Shown here: piece by piece, positions 15,749 through 23,216 of the stretch
Layout: each line of letters opens with the position of its first letter
How positions within the stretch are numbered: the first letter of the stretch is position 1
Assembly: GCA_026389745.1 (NCBI GenBank)
Contig: JAPLHG010000037.1
Location: 11,732 to 49,721 of the forward strand
DNA length: 37,990 nt
Direction: 5' to 3'
From: Chloroflexota bacterium
Lineage (GTDB): Bacteria; Chloroflexota; Dehalococcoidia; Dehalococcoidales; Fen-1064
Program-made: the position numbers and the translations under genes
The notes under the pieces: model-generated
What the model was told of the DNA's origin: nothing
Databases searched by the model: none
What the model saw: only the letters and a program-made list of their open reading frames with translations

Positions 15749-15940
15749 AGTTTTCCCTCTGGAGATAAACTCCTTCAATCGCCGTTCAAAGACAGCGCGT
15801 CCCAATAGGACATGCCGCTGGCAGTTGAGGCAGACAATACCAATATCTGCGCCAATTCTGACAACCTGCCATTGGTCGCCGCCGCAGGCATGTTGCTTTT
15901 TTAGGCGCACCACATCACCTAAATTTATTTCCATGACCAT
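15737..15940 (-). CDS. DUF951 protein
   Basis: A 67-aa basic protein with GDVVRLKKQHACGGDQWQVVRIGADIGIVCLNCQRHVLLGRAVFERRLKEFI, the signature of DUF951 (PF06107). The family has an SH3-like fold with a CGG..C..C metal-binding-like set and is widespread in Firmicutes and Chloroflexota. Its function is unknown; a nucleic-acid role is possible from its size and charge. Both ATG 15940 and ATG 15934 are possible starts, and the second matches the usual MEIxLGD opening. It is convergent with the lipoprotein gene, overlapping its end. Confidence 0.88.
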   Translation of the reverse strand: MVMEINLGDVVRLKKQHACGGDQWQVVRIGADIGIVCLNCQRHVLLGRAVFERRLKEFISRGKTSLR

Positions 15941-15999
15941 CGTTAGAAAGATATCCCCATCCTATCGTTGCAGAGAATCCGGAAACGATTAATAACTGG

Positions 16000-16021
16000 A
16001 TTCCGTATCATGGTGCGGAAT
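16000..16021. repeat. REP-like intergenic palindrome
   Basis: ATTCCG (16000-16005) and CGGAAT (16016-16021) form an inverted repeat with a 10-nt loop, within the phrase CTGGATTCCG...CGGAATGACA. From memory, GGATTCC...GGAATGAC intergenic palindromes recur many times in many bacterial genomes. Only one copy is in this window, so dispersal cannot be shown here. The remaining DUF951-pyrF gap shows nothing else. Confidence 0.35.
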
Positions 16022-16057
16022 GACAATACGAGATTGTCCCCTTAAGTCTCTATTTTT

Positions 16058-16873
16058 TTACTTCAAACTGGTAATGACTTTGTTGATTTCATCGTGCAGA
16101 GTTTGGGTAGCACGTTGGGCGGCAGAGGCGAAATCCGCTCCTTTAGATGCGTAAATAATGCCTCGTGATGAGTTGATGATAATGCCTCTATTGTGAGCAT
16201 CGATACCATAGCGCACTGCCAGAGCTAAATCCCCGCCCTGAGTGCCTACACCCGGAATCAAGATAGGCATGTCAGGGTGTGTTTGGCGGATGGTTTTCAA
16301 TTCTTCAGGGTAGGTAGCGCCGACGACTAATCCCACATTGTGGTTGGTATCCCACTGGCTGGCTTTGATTGCAACGACTTCGTAGAGCGGGAGAGTTTTT
16401 CCTTCAAATTGGCAGAGGAGCGATTGAAAGTCGGCGGCACCTTTGTTGGAAGTACGGCACAGAATGATTACCCCTTTCTCTTTGTACTTGAGGAATGGCT
16501 CTATGGAATCAAAGCCGAGATAAGGGCTGACTGTTACAGCGTCAAAATTAAAGTAATCGAAAAGCGCTTTCGCATAAGCCGCAGAAGTATTGCCGATATC
16601 ACCGCGTTTGGCGTCGACGATGACAGGGATGTCTTTGGGGATGTGCTTGACAGTTTTATAAAGGGCATCCAGCCCTTTCCCACCTTGAGCCTCGTAGAAG
16701 GCGATGTTCGTCTTATAGGCGCAGACCAAATCCACCGTAGCGTCAATGATTGCCTTGTTGAACTCGAAAACAGTCATTCCTGATGGAATTAACTCCGGGC
16801 TGGTATCGAGTCCCACGCATACAAGACTCCGATTCTTTTTGACTGCCACATTCAATTTTCCAACGAAATTCAT
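16058..16873 (-). CDS. pyrF: Orotidine 5'-phosphate decarboxylase
   Basis: It converts OMP to UMP, the last step of pyrimidine synthesis. The 271 aa fit the longer type 2 group found in Chloroflexota, actinobacteria and others. Seen: LVCVGLDTSPELIP at the start, YKTNIAFYEAQG, the catalytic loop DAKRGDIGNTSAAYAKALF (Asp87, Lys89, Asp92), TVSPYLGFDSIEPFL, and the phosphate-binding GVGTQGGD. A good promoter (TTGACG-17-TAATAT) and a leader hairpin precede it. It is divergent from lysA with no other pyrimidine gene nearby. Confidence 0.95.
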   Translation of the reverse strand: MNFVGKLNVAVKKNRSLVCVGLDTSPELIPSGMTVFEFNKAIIDATVDLVCAYKTNIAFYEAQGGKGLDALYKTVKHIPKDIPVIVDAKRGDIGNTSAAYAKALFDYFNFDAVTVSPYLGFDSIEPFLKYKEKGVIILCRTSNKGAADFQSLLCQFEGKTLPLYEVVAIKASQWDTNHNVGLVVGATYPEELKTIRQTHPDMPILIPGVGTQGGDLALAVRYGIDAHNRGIIINSSRGIIYASKGADFASAAQRATQTLHDEINKVITSLK

Positions 16874-16887
16874 ATTTGTCTCCTACT

Positions 16888-16924
16888 ACTGCCCTTCTGA
16901 GGAGTCCTTCGGTGGAATGGCAGT
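16888..16924 (-). promoter_or_regulatory. Leader hairpin of pyrF
   Basis: In the roughly 70-nt pyrF leader, ACTGCC pairs with GGCAGT (outer stem 16888-16893 with 16919-16924), and AGGA pairs with TCCT inside the loop. It lies just before the pyrF ribosome-binding region. It might serve as an RNA control element, but it has no run of T and no recognisable known riboswitch. Confidence 0.3.
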
Positions 16925-16951
16925 AAAGCATTACTACGCAAGCTCACCCTG

Positions 16952-16980
16952 ATATTAGCAATCTTGAAGAGTGTCGTCAA
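16952..16980 (-). promoter_or_regulatory. Promoter for pyrF
   Basis: On the minus strand TTGACG (16980-16975) is followed after exactly 17 nt by TAATAT (16957-16952). The predicted start near 16945 leaves about 70 nt of leader. Confidence 0.55.
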
Positions 16981-17014
16981 GGTTATAAGGTGGCTCTTCT
17001 CTCTAAAATACAAA

Positions 17015-17043
17015 TTGACTTCATTACCTAACTAAACTAATAT
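17015..17043 (+). promoter_or_regulatory. Promoter for lysA
   Basis: TTGACT (17015-17020), a 17-nt spacer and TAATAT (17038-17043). The -10 is the same hexamer as in the divergent pyrF promoter, and the -35 differs only in its last base. Transcription would begin near 17050. Confidence 0.55.
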
Positions 17044-17085
17044 TGAATTGTGATTCGGGACGGATTAGCGTGAGGAGACATAACC

Positions 17086-18399
17086 TTGTCTATGCTCAAA
17101 AGATTGCCTGTGTATCCCGTCAATACCAGGGTCAATAGTCAGGGGCACCTGGTCATCGGCGAGTGTGATGCTGTAGAACTGGCAGATGAATTCGGCACGC
17201 CGCTGTATCTCTTTGATGAACTGAATCTACGTGCCAAATGCCGTGAGTTCAAGGAAGAGTTTGGCAAACGCTATCCCAACGTGTTGGTCATCTATGCCAG
17301 CAAAGCCTATGCTAATAATGCTCTGGAACGTATCATCAATGAAGAGGGCTTGGGGTTGGATGTCGTCTCCGAAGGTGAACTCGGAATTGCTGAATCAGCA
17401 AAATTCCCTATGGAGAAAGTCTATTTCCATGGGAACAACAAGTCACGGCGAGAATTGGAGCTGGCATTGAAATGGCATGTCGGGCGGATTGTTGTGGATA
17501 ACTTTTATGAGCTTGAAATGCTGGGGAAACTGGCTAAGGAACTAGGCATCAAGCAAGATATTTTGCTGAGAATGACACCCGGGGTTGACCCGCATACTCA
17601 CCAGTACACTTCCACAGGCTCGCTCGATAGCAAGTTCGGTTTTCCTCTGCCCTTGAAAGACGAAGCGGTTGCCCGGGCACTGAAAATCCGCAGTTTGAAT
17701 GTAGTCGGCTTGCATTTCCACATCGGCTCGCTGATTTATGAAATTGAGCCTTATGTGGAATCGGTCAAATTTATCCTGAAATTTGCCGCCGAGATGCGGA
17801 AGAAGTACAGCTTGGAATTGAAAGAACTGGATACCGGTGGGGGGTTTGCCGTGCAGTATACCATTGATAAACCCGCTCCTCCCACTGCCGCTTTTGCCGA
17901 AAAAATTACCGCCATAATCATTAAGGAATGCAAGAGGTATAGGTTGGAACTACCGAAGCTCATCATTGAACCAGGGCGGGAAATTGTAGCTCAGTCTGCA
18001 GTGGCACTTTATACCATCGGTGTTGTGAAAGAAATCCCCGGTGTGAGAACTTATGCCTCGGTGGATGGCGGGATGGCAGACAATATCCGCCCGGCGCTCT
18101 ACGGCGCCAAACTGGAGGCAGTATTAGCGAATCGCATGAGAGCGCGTGACGCCGGTAAAGTAACCATTTCCGGGAGATTCTGTGAATCCGGCGATATTTT
18201 GATTCGGGATATTCTAATGCCGAAACTGGTCGCCGGGGATATATTGGCAGTGGCAGGTGCCGGTGCTTATAGTCTGCCGGAGGCTATGAACTACAATGCT
18301 TACTGCAAGCCCCCGGTAATTCTGGTTAAGAAGGGTAAGGCGAGACTTATTCGACGACGTGAAACACTGGAAGACATCACCAGGTGCGACATCATGTAA
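17086..18399 (+). CDS. lysA: Diaminopimelate decarboxylase
   Basis: A PLP enzyme that decarboxylates meso-diaminopimelate to L-lysine. The 437 aa are normal for the family. It shows the fold-type III features: LYLFDELNLRAKCREF, the PLP lysine in YASKAYA (Lys73), HFHIGSL, the phosphate-binding GGGFAVQY, EPGREIVAQSAV and the partner-subunit CESGDIL. The TTG at 17086 is preferred because GAGGAG at 17072-17077 is correctly spaced; the nearby ATG 17092 would be too far. It is the first gene of a likely unit with holB and the PSP1 gene, although a perfect inverted repeat separates it from holB. Confidence 0.96.
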   Translation: MSMLKRLPVYPVNTRVNSQGHLVIGECDAVELADEFGTPLYLFDELNLRAKCREFKEEFGKRYPNVLVIYASKAYANNALERIINEEGLGLDVVSEGELGIAESAKFPMEKVYFHGNNKSRRELELALKWHVGRIVVDNFYELEMLGKLAKELGIKQDILLRMTPGVDPHTHQYTSTGSLDSKFGFPLPLKDEAVARALKIRSLNVVGLHFHIGSLIYEIEPYVESVKFILKFAAEMRKKYSLELKELDTGGGFAVQYTIDKPAPPTAAFAEKITAIIIKECKRYRLELPKLIIEPGREIVAQSAVALYTIGVVKEIPGVRTYASVDGGMADNIRPALYGAKLEAVLANRMRARDAGKVTISGRFCESGDILIRDILMPKLVAGDILAVAGAGAYSLPEAMNYNAYCKPPVILVKKGKARLIRRRETLEDITRCDIM

Positions 18400-18434
18400 A
18401 CTCTAAATGCTAAATTGTTTAGGATTTAGAGTTT
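18398..18434. repeat. 11-bp inverted repeat between lysA and holB
   Basis: AAACTCTAAAT (18398-18408) and ATTTAGAGTTT (18424-18434) are perfect reverse complements with a 15-nt loop, starting in the lysA stop codon. TAGAGTTT is repeated directly just after. It has no T tract; it may be a terminator-like hairpin or an AT-rich dispersed repeat. Confidence 0.55.
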
Positions 18435-18461
18435 AGAGTTTGGAGATCAGGAATTAATCTT

Positions 18462-19496
18462 ATGTGGGATATAATTGGGCAGGAGAGAGCGGTTTTCCTG
18501 TTTCAGCGTAGTCTGGAGCGTGGCTCTTTGGCTCATGCCTATCTTCTGGTAGGACCGCCACACATCGGCAAGATGACACTGGCGTTGAACATAGCTCAGG
18601 CTTTGAATTGTGAATCATCCGAACCCCCCTGTGGTAAGTGCACGGTCTGCAAGAGAATTGCCTCTGTCAAACATTCGGATGTTCAAGTCCTGGAACTCTC
18701 CCGGGTTGCAGAGTCAGACGAAGGCGAAAGTAAGACTAAGATAGGCGTGGAGCAGGTTGACCAGATTCTGCATTCGGTCAATTTAGCGCCATTTGAAGGG
18801 CGATACAGAGTATTTATCATTGACGGTGTGGAATATATGTCGATTGCTGCCGCTAACCGTCTGCTCAAGACTATTGAGGAGCCAGTGGGCAAGGTCGTCT
18901 TTATTTTGTTGACGGCGAATGAGAGCTTGGTACCAGCAACTGTGGTATCACGGTGTCAGCGAATTGAACTTTTGTCTGTATCCAATGAGGAGATAGAGGA
19001 AGCGCTGAGCAATCGCTGGCAAATTGAGCCGCAGAAGGCAAAGTTGCTTGTCCGACTTTCCAATGGTTGTTTCGGGTGGGTAGTTTCGGCAATTGCCGAT
19101 GATTCATTGATTCAACAAAGAACTGAATGGCTTGATGGGTGGCGTGAAATGTTCGATGCCGATTTTGACCGGCGTTTTGCCTTTGCTGCTAAAATGGTGG
19201 AAAAGTACAGTCAGAACAGGGAAGTGGTTCAGCAAAAGCTGGACCTCTTACTAAGTTGGTGGCGGGATTTATTGCTGGTCAAGGTTGATTGTGGGAAAGA
19301 TGTGACGAGTGTTGATTTTGAAGATGCGCTGAAAGAGATGGCGATTGGTTATAGTCTGTCGCAAATACGGGCTTTTGTTGGTAGGATTCAATCGGCTAAA
19401 GAGCAGCTAAGATTAAATGCTAACCCGCAATTGGTAGTGGAAGTGCTGATGCTGAATATTCCGGAAAAGAGTAAAGTGGAAAATCCAATAGCATAG
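18462..19496 (+). CDS. holB: DNA polymerase III subunit delta' (clamp-loader ATPase-like)
   Basis: It is part of the clamp loader that places the beta sliding clamp at primed DNA. The 344 aa are close to the usual length. It has the RFC/DnaX-type AAA+ layout: IIGQERA, P-loop region GPPHIGKMTLAL (residues 31-42), a four-Cys zinc knuckle (Cys50, Cys57, Cys60, Cys63), VEYMSIAAANRLLKTIEEP and a sensor-1 VVSRCQRIEL. The P-loop Thr/Ser after GK is Met38, so it probably does not hydrolyse ATP, as in some known delta' subunits. It is followed directly by the PSP1 gene, a conserved pairing in Gram-positive-type genomes. Confidence 0.93.
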   Translation: MWDIIGQERAVFLFQRSLERGSLAHAYLLVGPPHIGKMTLALNIAQALNCESSEPPCGKCTVCKRIASVKHSDVQVLELSRVAESDEGESKTKIGVEQVDQILHSVNLAPFEGRYRVFIIDGVEYMSIAAANRLLKTIEEPVGKVVFILLTANESLVPATVVSRCQRIELLSVSNEEIEEALSNRWQIEPQKAKLLVRLSNGCFGWVVSAIADDSLIQQRTEWLDGWREMFDADFDRRFAFAAKMVEKYSQNREVVQQKLDLLLSWWRDLLLVKVDCGKDVTSVDFEDALKEMAIGYSLSQIRAFVGRIQSAKEQLRLNANPQLVVEVLMLNIPEKSKVENPIA

Positions 19497-19508
19497 TTGA
19501 GGTGGTTT

Positions 19509-20498
19509 ATGGAAGAGCAAAACACCAATAGTACAAATAGTACAGGTGGAAATACAGAAAACACAGTGAGTGTACCACCCCCAGTAAGTGCACCTCCTGG
19601 CGGTGTCAAAATTGTCGGGGTACGGTTCAAGAGGGTTGGTAGAATCTACTATTTTGACCCGGCAGGACTGGAACTCGAATTAAATGATTGGGTAGTAGTA
19701 GAAACAGCCAGAGGGTTAGAGGTAGCGCATGTGGCGATAGCTCCCAAGCAGATTCTGGCGAGTGAAGTAGAAATGCCACTAAAAACCGTAGTGCGTAAAG
19801 CTGAACCAGCGGAAGTGCAGCATAGTGAAGAAATGGAGGTGAAGGGGAAAGAAACTCTGGTAGAGTGTGACAAAATGGTTACCCGCCTTAACCTTCCGAT
19901 GAAACTGCTGTCAGCAGAGTACAGTCTGGATGGCGGGCATCTCACCTTCTTTTTCAGTGCCGCCGAGAGAGTTGATTTTCGCGAACTGGTGCGGGCACTC
20001 GCCGGACGTTTCAAGGTGAGAGTGGAATTGAGGCAGGTTGGCGCCAGGGATGAAGCCAAGATATGCGGTGGTTATGGGCGATGTGGACGCCAGTTGTGTT
20101 GTGCTAGCTTCTTATCAGAATTTGGCCCCATTTCTATCAAGATGGCAAAGGAGCAGGATTTACCGCTCAATCCCATGAAGATATCTGGTGTCTGCGGCCG
20201 CCTGCTCTGCTGTCTGGCTTATGAGCATGCTTTCTACCGTGAAATGAAAGGTAAAATGCCTAAGGATGGGCAAATAGTTACCACGCCAATGGGTACGGCG
20301 CGTGTGGTAGGAAACAATTCGTTGAAAGGGACAGTCGTGGTAGAACTGGAGAGTCAGGTTACGGTGGAATTACCCCTTGGTGATGTCAAGATTTCAGATC
20401 TACCGGTGGTTAACAAGGTGGAAAATAATAACAATGGCAAAGAGCCTGAGGGATTGAAAGAAAACGGCATCGCAGAGGAAGAGAAGGGGAAGTCATAA
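19509..20498 (+). CDS. PSP1-domain protein (RicT/YaaT family)
   Basis: The ATG at 19509, with GAGGTGG upstream, gives a 329-aa protein. After a low-complexity Asn/Thr/Pro-rich N terminus (about 1-33) comes the PSP1 core: VGVRFKRVGRIYYFDP, WVVVETARGLEVAHVAI, then the family-defining CGGYGRCGRQLCCASFL...ISGVCGRLLCCLAYEH with its many Cys. In Bacillus the relative YaaT/RicT is part of the Ric complex affecting RNA maturation and sporulation, and it lies next to holB as here. The C-terminal 30 residues are acidic and unstructured. No sporulation genes are visible, so a role in RNA metabolism is the better guess. Confidence 0.9.
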   Translation: MEEQNTNSTNSTGGNTENTVSVPPPVSAPPGGVKIVGVRFKRVGRIYYFDPAGLELELNDWVVVETARGLEVAHVAIAPKQILASEVEMPLKTVVRKAEPAEVQHSEEMEVKGKETLVECDKMVTRLNLPMKLLSAEYSLDGGHLTFFFSAAERVDFRELVRALAGRFKVRVELRQVGARDEAKICGGYGRCGRQLCCASFLSEFGPISIKMAKEQDLPLNPMKISGVCGRLLCCLAYEHAFYREMKGKMPKDGQIVTTPMGTARVVGNNSLKGTVVVELESQVTVELPLGDVKISDLPVVNKVENNNNGKEPEGLKENGIAEEEKGKS

Positions 20499-20520
20499 TC
20501 TTAATCTCTAAATACGAAAC

Positions 20521-20553
20521 AAATTCAAATATTAGATTTGAAAATTTGAATTT
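20521..20553. repeat. 10-bp AT-rich inverted repeat between PSP1 and HNH genes
   Basis: AAATTCAAAT (20521-20530) and ATTTGAATTT (20544-20553) are perfect reverse complements. A second small hairpin, GTTCG...CGAAC, follows near 20570-20586. The two genes converge here, so these could form a bidirectional terminator. The AT-rich wording resembles the lysA-holB repeat. Confidence 0.5.
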
Positions 20554-20591
20554 CATGTTTTTCAGAATTTGTTCGCCTGTGACGAACAGGT

Positions 20592-21101
20592 TTAATGCGG
20601 GAAGTATCTTTCCCATTCCCGGCGCAATTTCAGATATTGGACGGGGATGTAGGAATAGCGGTTGGCGTGCGGCGGGCCTGGCGTCTTGTGCAATTTCATT
20701 TTGGCTTCCTCGGGGGTTCTGCCGGCTTTACGACGGTTACAGGAAGCGCAGGCGCTGACCACATTCTCCCAGGTATGTTGCCCCCCGCGATAGCGGGGAA
20801 TAATGTGGTCGAGTGTTAGTTGTCGGGTCTGTTTGCCACAGTACTGGCAGGCGTACTGATCGCGATTGAAAATTTCGGCGCGGCTCAATTTCCTCGCAGT
20901 GTGGAAAGGGCGCTTGATGAGGTAGGGGAGGCGGATGACGGACGGAATAGGTACCGCTCGAGTGACAGTATACACAAACCCATAGCCATTTTCTAACATC
21001 TCAGCCTTACTCTGGTAAATCAAAACAAGGGCTCGGCGGAGATGGCAGATATTCAATGGTTCGTAGTTCTGGTTCAGCACCAGGACAGTGTGGTTTAGCA
21101 T
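20592..21101 (-). CDS. HNH endonuclease
   Basis: A 169-aa protein with the HNH nuclease module: Cys85-x2-Cys88, LTLDHIIPRYRGG (Asp98, His99), WENVVSACASC (Asn113; Cys118 and Cys121) and NRRKAGRTPEEAKM. The two CxxC pairs bind a structural zinc. The N-terminal 70 residues carry VLVLNQNYEPLNICHLRRALVLI, as in the McrA-like HNH proteins (COG1403) common as single genes in Chloroflexota and cyanobacteria. It lies at the 3' end of the replication cluster on the minus strand. No methylase or intein partner is present, so a restriction role is not supported. Confidence 0.9.
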   Translation of the reverse strand: MLNHTVLVLNQNYEPLNICHLRRALVLIYQSKAEMLENGYGFVYTVTRAVPIPSVIRLPYLIKRPFHTARKLSRAEIFNRDQYACQYCGKQTRQLTLDHIIPRYRGGQHTWENVVSACASCNRRKAGRTPEEAKMKLHKTPGPPHANRYSYIPVQYLKLRREWERYFPH

Positions 21102-21187
21102 CTCGAATTTTCTCGCTTCAGTAAAACCAGCTTATTTTACTCCAGAAATTGCCAGCGACGCAAATTTCGTCTGCAACTGGTGAGTTA

Positions 21188-22588
21188 TTAGCCTTTTCGC
21201 GAGGAGCGGGGGGTTCTTTTTTGAGCAGGCCGGTCGCTGCGATAGTCAGGCGCCATGATATTAAAAAGAACACTAATCTTCGGGTCAACCAGCCTGGAAC
21301 TGATACGATTTTCAATCTCGTCCAATGAACAGGAGGTTGTAATGACTGTTGCCAAACGGGCATTGTAGCGGTGATTGATGACCTGATAGAGTTTCTCCTG
21401 TGCCCATGGTGTGTCAGCTTGCTCGCCGAAGTCGTCCAGCACCAGTAGCTCAGTGCTGCGGACACTTTCAAACAACTGGTCGTAAGAAATCTTGCTATCC
21501 GGACTGAACGTGGAGCGCAGGTGGTCTAGGAAGTCAGGCACCACGATAAATAAGGCGGGTCTGCCGAGCTTGTAACGATAGTTGACAATTGCCGCTGCCA
21601 GATGGGTTTTACCACAACCATTGACTCCGGCGAATACTAACCAGCCATCGGGTGATTTAGCAAAATCCAGCGCCAGATTATATGCCGCTTCAAGATTCTG
21701 GCGTTGCTCAAGTTGTAAATTGACCCGTTTCCAATCAAAGTTTTCGAAGGACATATTTTTCTGGAGTTCAAACCATGGTGCCCAACTACAAGAGTATAAA
21801 GCCGATGGTTTGCCGCCGATAGTGTAGATTTGGCAGAAGTCGGTATTCGTCAGTCGGCTGCGTACCCTGTCTTCCAGTTCTTCGATAGGAGCGAGCGAGA
21901 CGATAACCGTCGGCAGTTGGTTACTGTAACGGTGGTTGAGTAACTGGTCCAATTTTTCCTTTGCCCATGGAGTACCGGATTGAGCACCAAGGTCATCCAG
22001 AATAAGAAGCGGCGCATTCCGCACCTGTTCAAAGAACTCATCGTAGGGAAGTTCAGTGTTCGAGTTAAAGCTGTTGCGGAGATTGTCCAGCAAGTCAGGG
22101 GTTGAATAAAATAAAACGGGGGATTTTCCTTCAATACATTCATTAGCAATTGCTGCCGCCAGATGAGTCTTACCACAGCCAGAGGGACCCGTAATAACCA
22201 GCCAGTCTTTCGGTTGTTTGGCAAATGCTCTCGCCGCTTTGTAAATGCGGCGGAACTGTTCCTGACTGGCAGTCTCTTTAATCCTGCCTTCAGGACTTAG
22301 ATTATCAAAAGTGAAACGTGCCAGAGCACCGAGATTACTGTACTTTTGAAGTCGCGACTGACGTTTGGTATTGGATACCTTCTCAACACAACTACACGGC
22401 ACAATCCGGCCGTAATCGGGTTTACCCGGAGCCAGCAATGGGTGTACGAACTTGGCTCCTTTACAAACTGGGCAAATCTCTTCAATCACTGGCTGTACAT
22501 TTTCAGCGTCTGACGATGTGTCCATATTTGCCTTTGATGTATTTGTCCGGGTCTGTTTTTTTAAAATCTCTGAGATGTGTTCCATCAC
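21188..22588 (-). CDS. Tandem (double) AAA+ helicase-loader-like ATPase, DnaC/DnaI type
   Basis: A 466-aa protein holding two complete DnaC/IstB-type AAA+ modules. Module 1: Walker A GPSGCGKT (134-141), Walker B LLILDD (194-199), SRL arginine region (244-246). Module 2: GVNGCGKT (321-328), LLVLDD (381-386), SRL (431-433). The segments before each P-loop (FTFDNLS...DWL and MSFENFDW...GWL) also match, so the whole unit was duplicated. An N-terminal CPVC...CSC zinc-binding set (Cys39, Cys42, Cys65, Cys67) fits helicase loaders. It lies downstream of dnaB and a DnaD-like gene, so a role in loading the replicative helicase is inferred. The start is uncertain: ATG 22588 (AAGG at good distance) overlaps dnaD by 86 nt, while ATG 22525 (AAAGG) overlaps by 23. 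Ordinary loaders have one AAA+ module. Confidence 0.88.
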   Translation of the reverse strand: MMEHISEILKKQTRTNTSKANMDTSSDAENVQPVIEEICPVCKGAKFVHPLLAPGKPDYGRIVPCSCVEKVSNTKRQSRLQKYSNLGALARFTFDNLSPEGRIKETASQEQFRRIYKAARAFAKQPKDWLVITGPSGCGKTHLAAAIANECIEGKSPVLFYSTPDLLDNLRNSFNSNTELPYDEFFEQVRNAPLLILDDLGAQSGTPWAKEKLDQLLNHRYSNQLPTVIVSLAPIEELEDRVRSRLTNTDFCQIYTIGGKPSALYSCSWAPWFELQKNMSFENFDWKRVNLQLEQRQNLEAAYNLALDFAKSPDGWLVFAGVNGCGKTHLAAAIVNYRYKLGRPALFIVVPDFLDHLRSTFSPDSKISYDQLFESVRSTELLVLDDFGEQADTPWAQEKLYQVINHRYNARLATVITTSCSLDEIENRISSRLVDPKISVLFNIMAPDYRSDRPAQKRTPRSSRKG

Positions 22589-23216
22589 TTCTACCTTCAG
22601 TTGCCCAGCGTTCTAATATGGCTGAAATATATCTCCAGTTTCGCTTGCCAGCGTTGACTGCTTCTTTGATGGCATCTTTAATCCATATTTCAGGATAGTT
22701 TTTTTCGGCATCCCGCAGTTCTTCAGCAATCATCGGCGTCAGCAAACCGATATTTTCTTCGTACAAGGCAAAGATATTCGGTTGTTTTTCAGTAATGATT
22801 TCGGGAGTGGGCTTCGCTTCCAATCCAGGGAGGCGGATTTCGCCATTCCGTATTTTTATTATCGCTTCTCTATTGGCTTCATTGTTTAGTAGGTAAATAT
22901 CTTCAGTGGTTCCGTCCCTTCCCGCGGCGAGGTGAAGTATAGTTCCTCGCTGAGTAGCCATAGTCAGAGCTTGGCGGAGCGTCTCGTCAGGGTGTTTGCT
23001 GGTTTCGCTGAGACTGGCCATCAGACTGTTGTCACTTGCCAGTTCACGGTAGGTGCTGAAATGTGAGTGCCCCTTTTTGTGATAGAGAATTTGGAAGATG
23101 TGAAGGGTCAACTTCAGTTCAGTAATATCGGTTATCTCTGTGAGGAGATTGCTGATGAAGATATTAGGTACCGGGGTAAACTCCATTCTGATTGGGAAAC
23201 CACTGAACTGACTCAT
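22503..23216 (-). CDS. DnaD-domain primosomal protein
   Basis: A 237-aa protein. The C-terminal part (about 147-207) reads NIFALYEENIGLLTPMIAEELRDAEKNYPEIWIKDAIKEAVNAGKRNWRYISAILERWATEG, the DnaD/DnaB-C domain (PF07261), which binds DNA and primosome partners. The N-terminal half is a winged-helix-like region (LKLTLHIFQILYHKKG, then STYRELASD). In Firmicutes such proteins recruit the helicase and its loader to origins and stalled forks. Here the ATG overlaps the dnaB stop (ATGA) and the loader follows, so the three are translationally coupled. It matches the primosome theme of this operon. Confidence 0.9.
   Translation of the reverse strand: MSQFSGFPIRMEFTPVPNIFISNLLTEITDITELKLTLHIFQILYHKKGHSHFSTYRELASDNSLMASLSETSKHPDETLRQALTMATQRGTILHLAAGRDGTTEDIYLLNNEANREAIIKIRNGEIRLPGLEAKPTPEIITEKQPNIFALYEENIGLLTPMIAEELRDAEKNYPEIWIKDAIKEAVNAGKRNWRYISAILERWATEGRSDGTHLRDFKKTDPDKYIKGKYGHIVRR

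Noticed and set aside
20592..21101. HNH gene as a homing endonuclease or restriction enzyme in a defence system
   Set aside because: No intron, intein, methylase or other defence gene is nearby; single HNH proteins of this type are common and uncharacterised.
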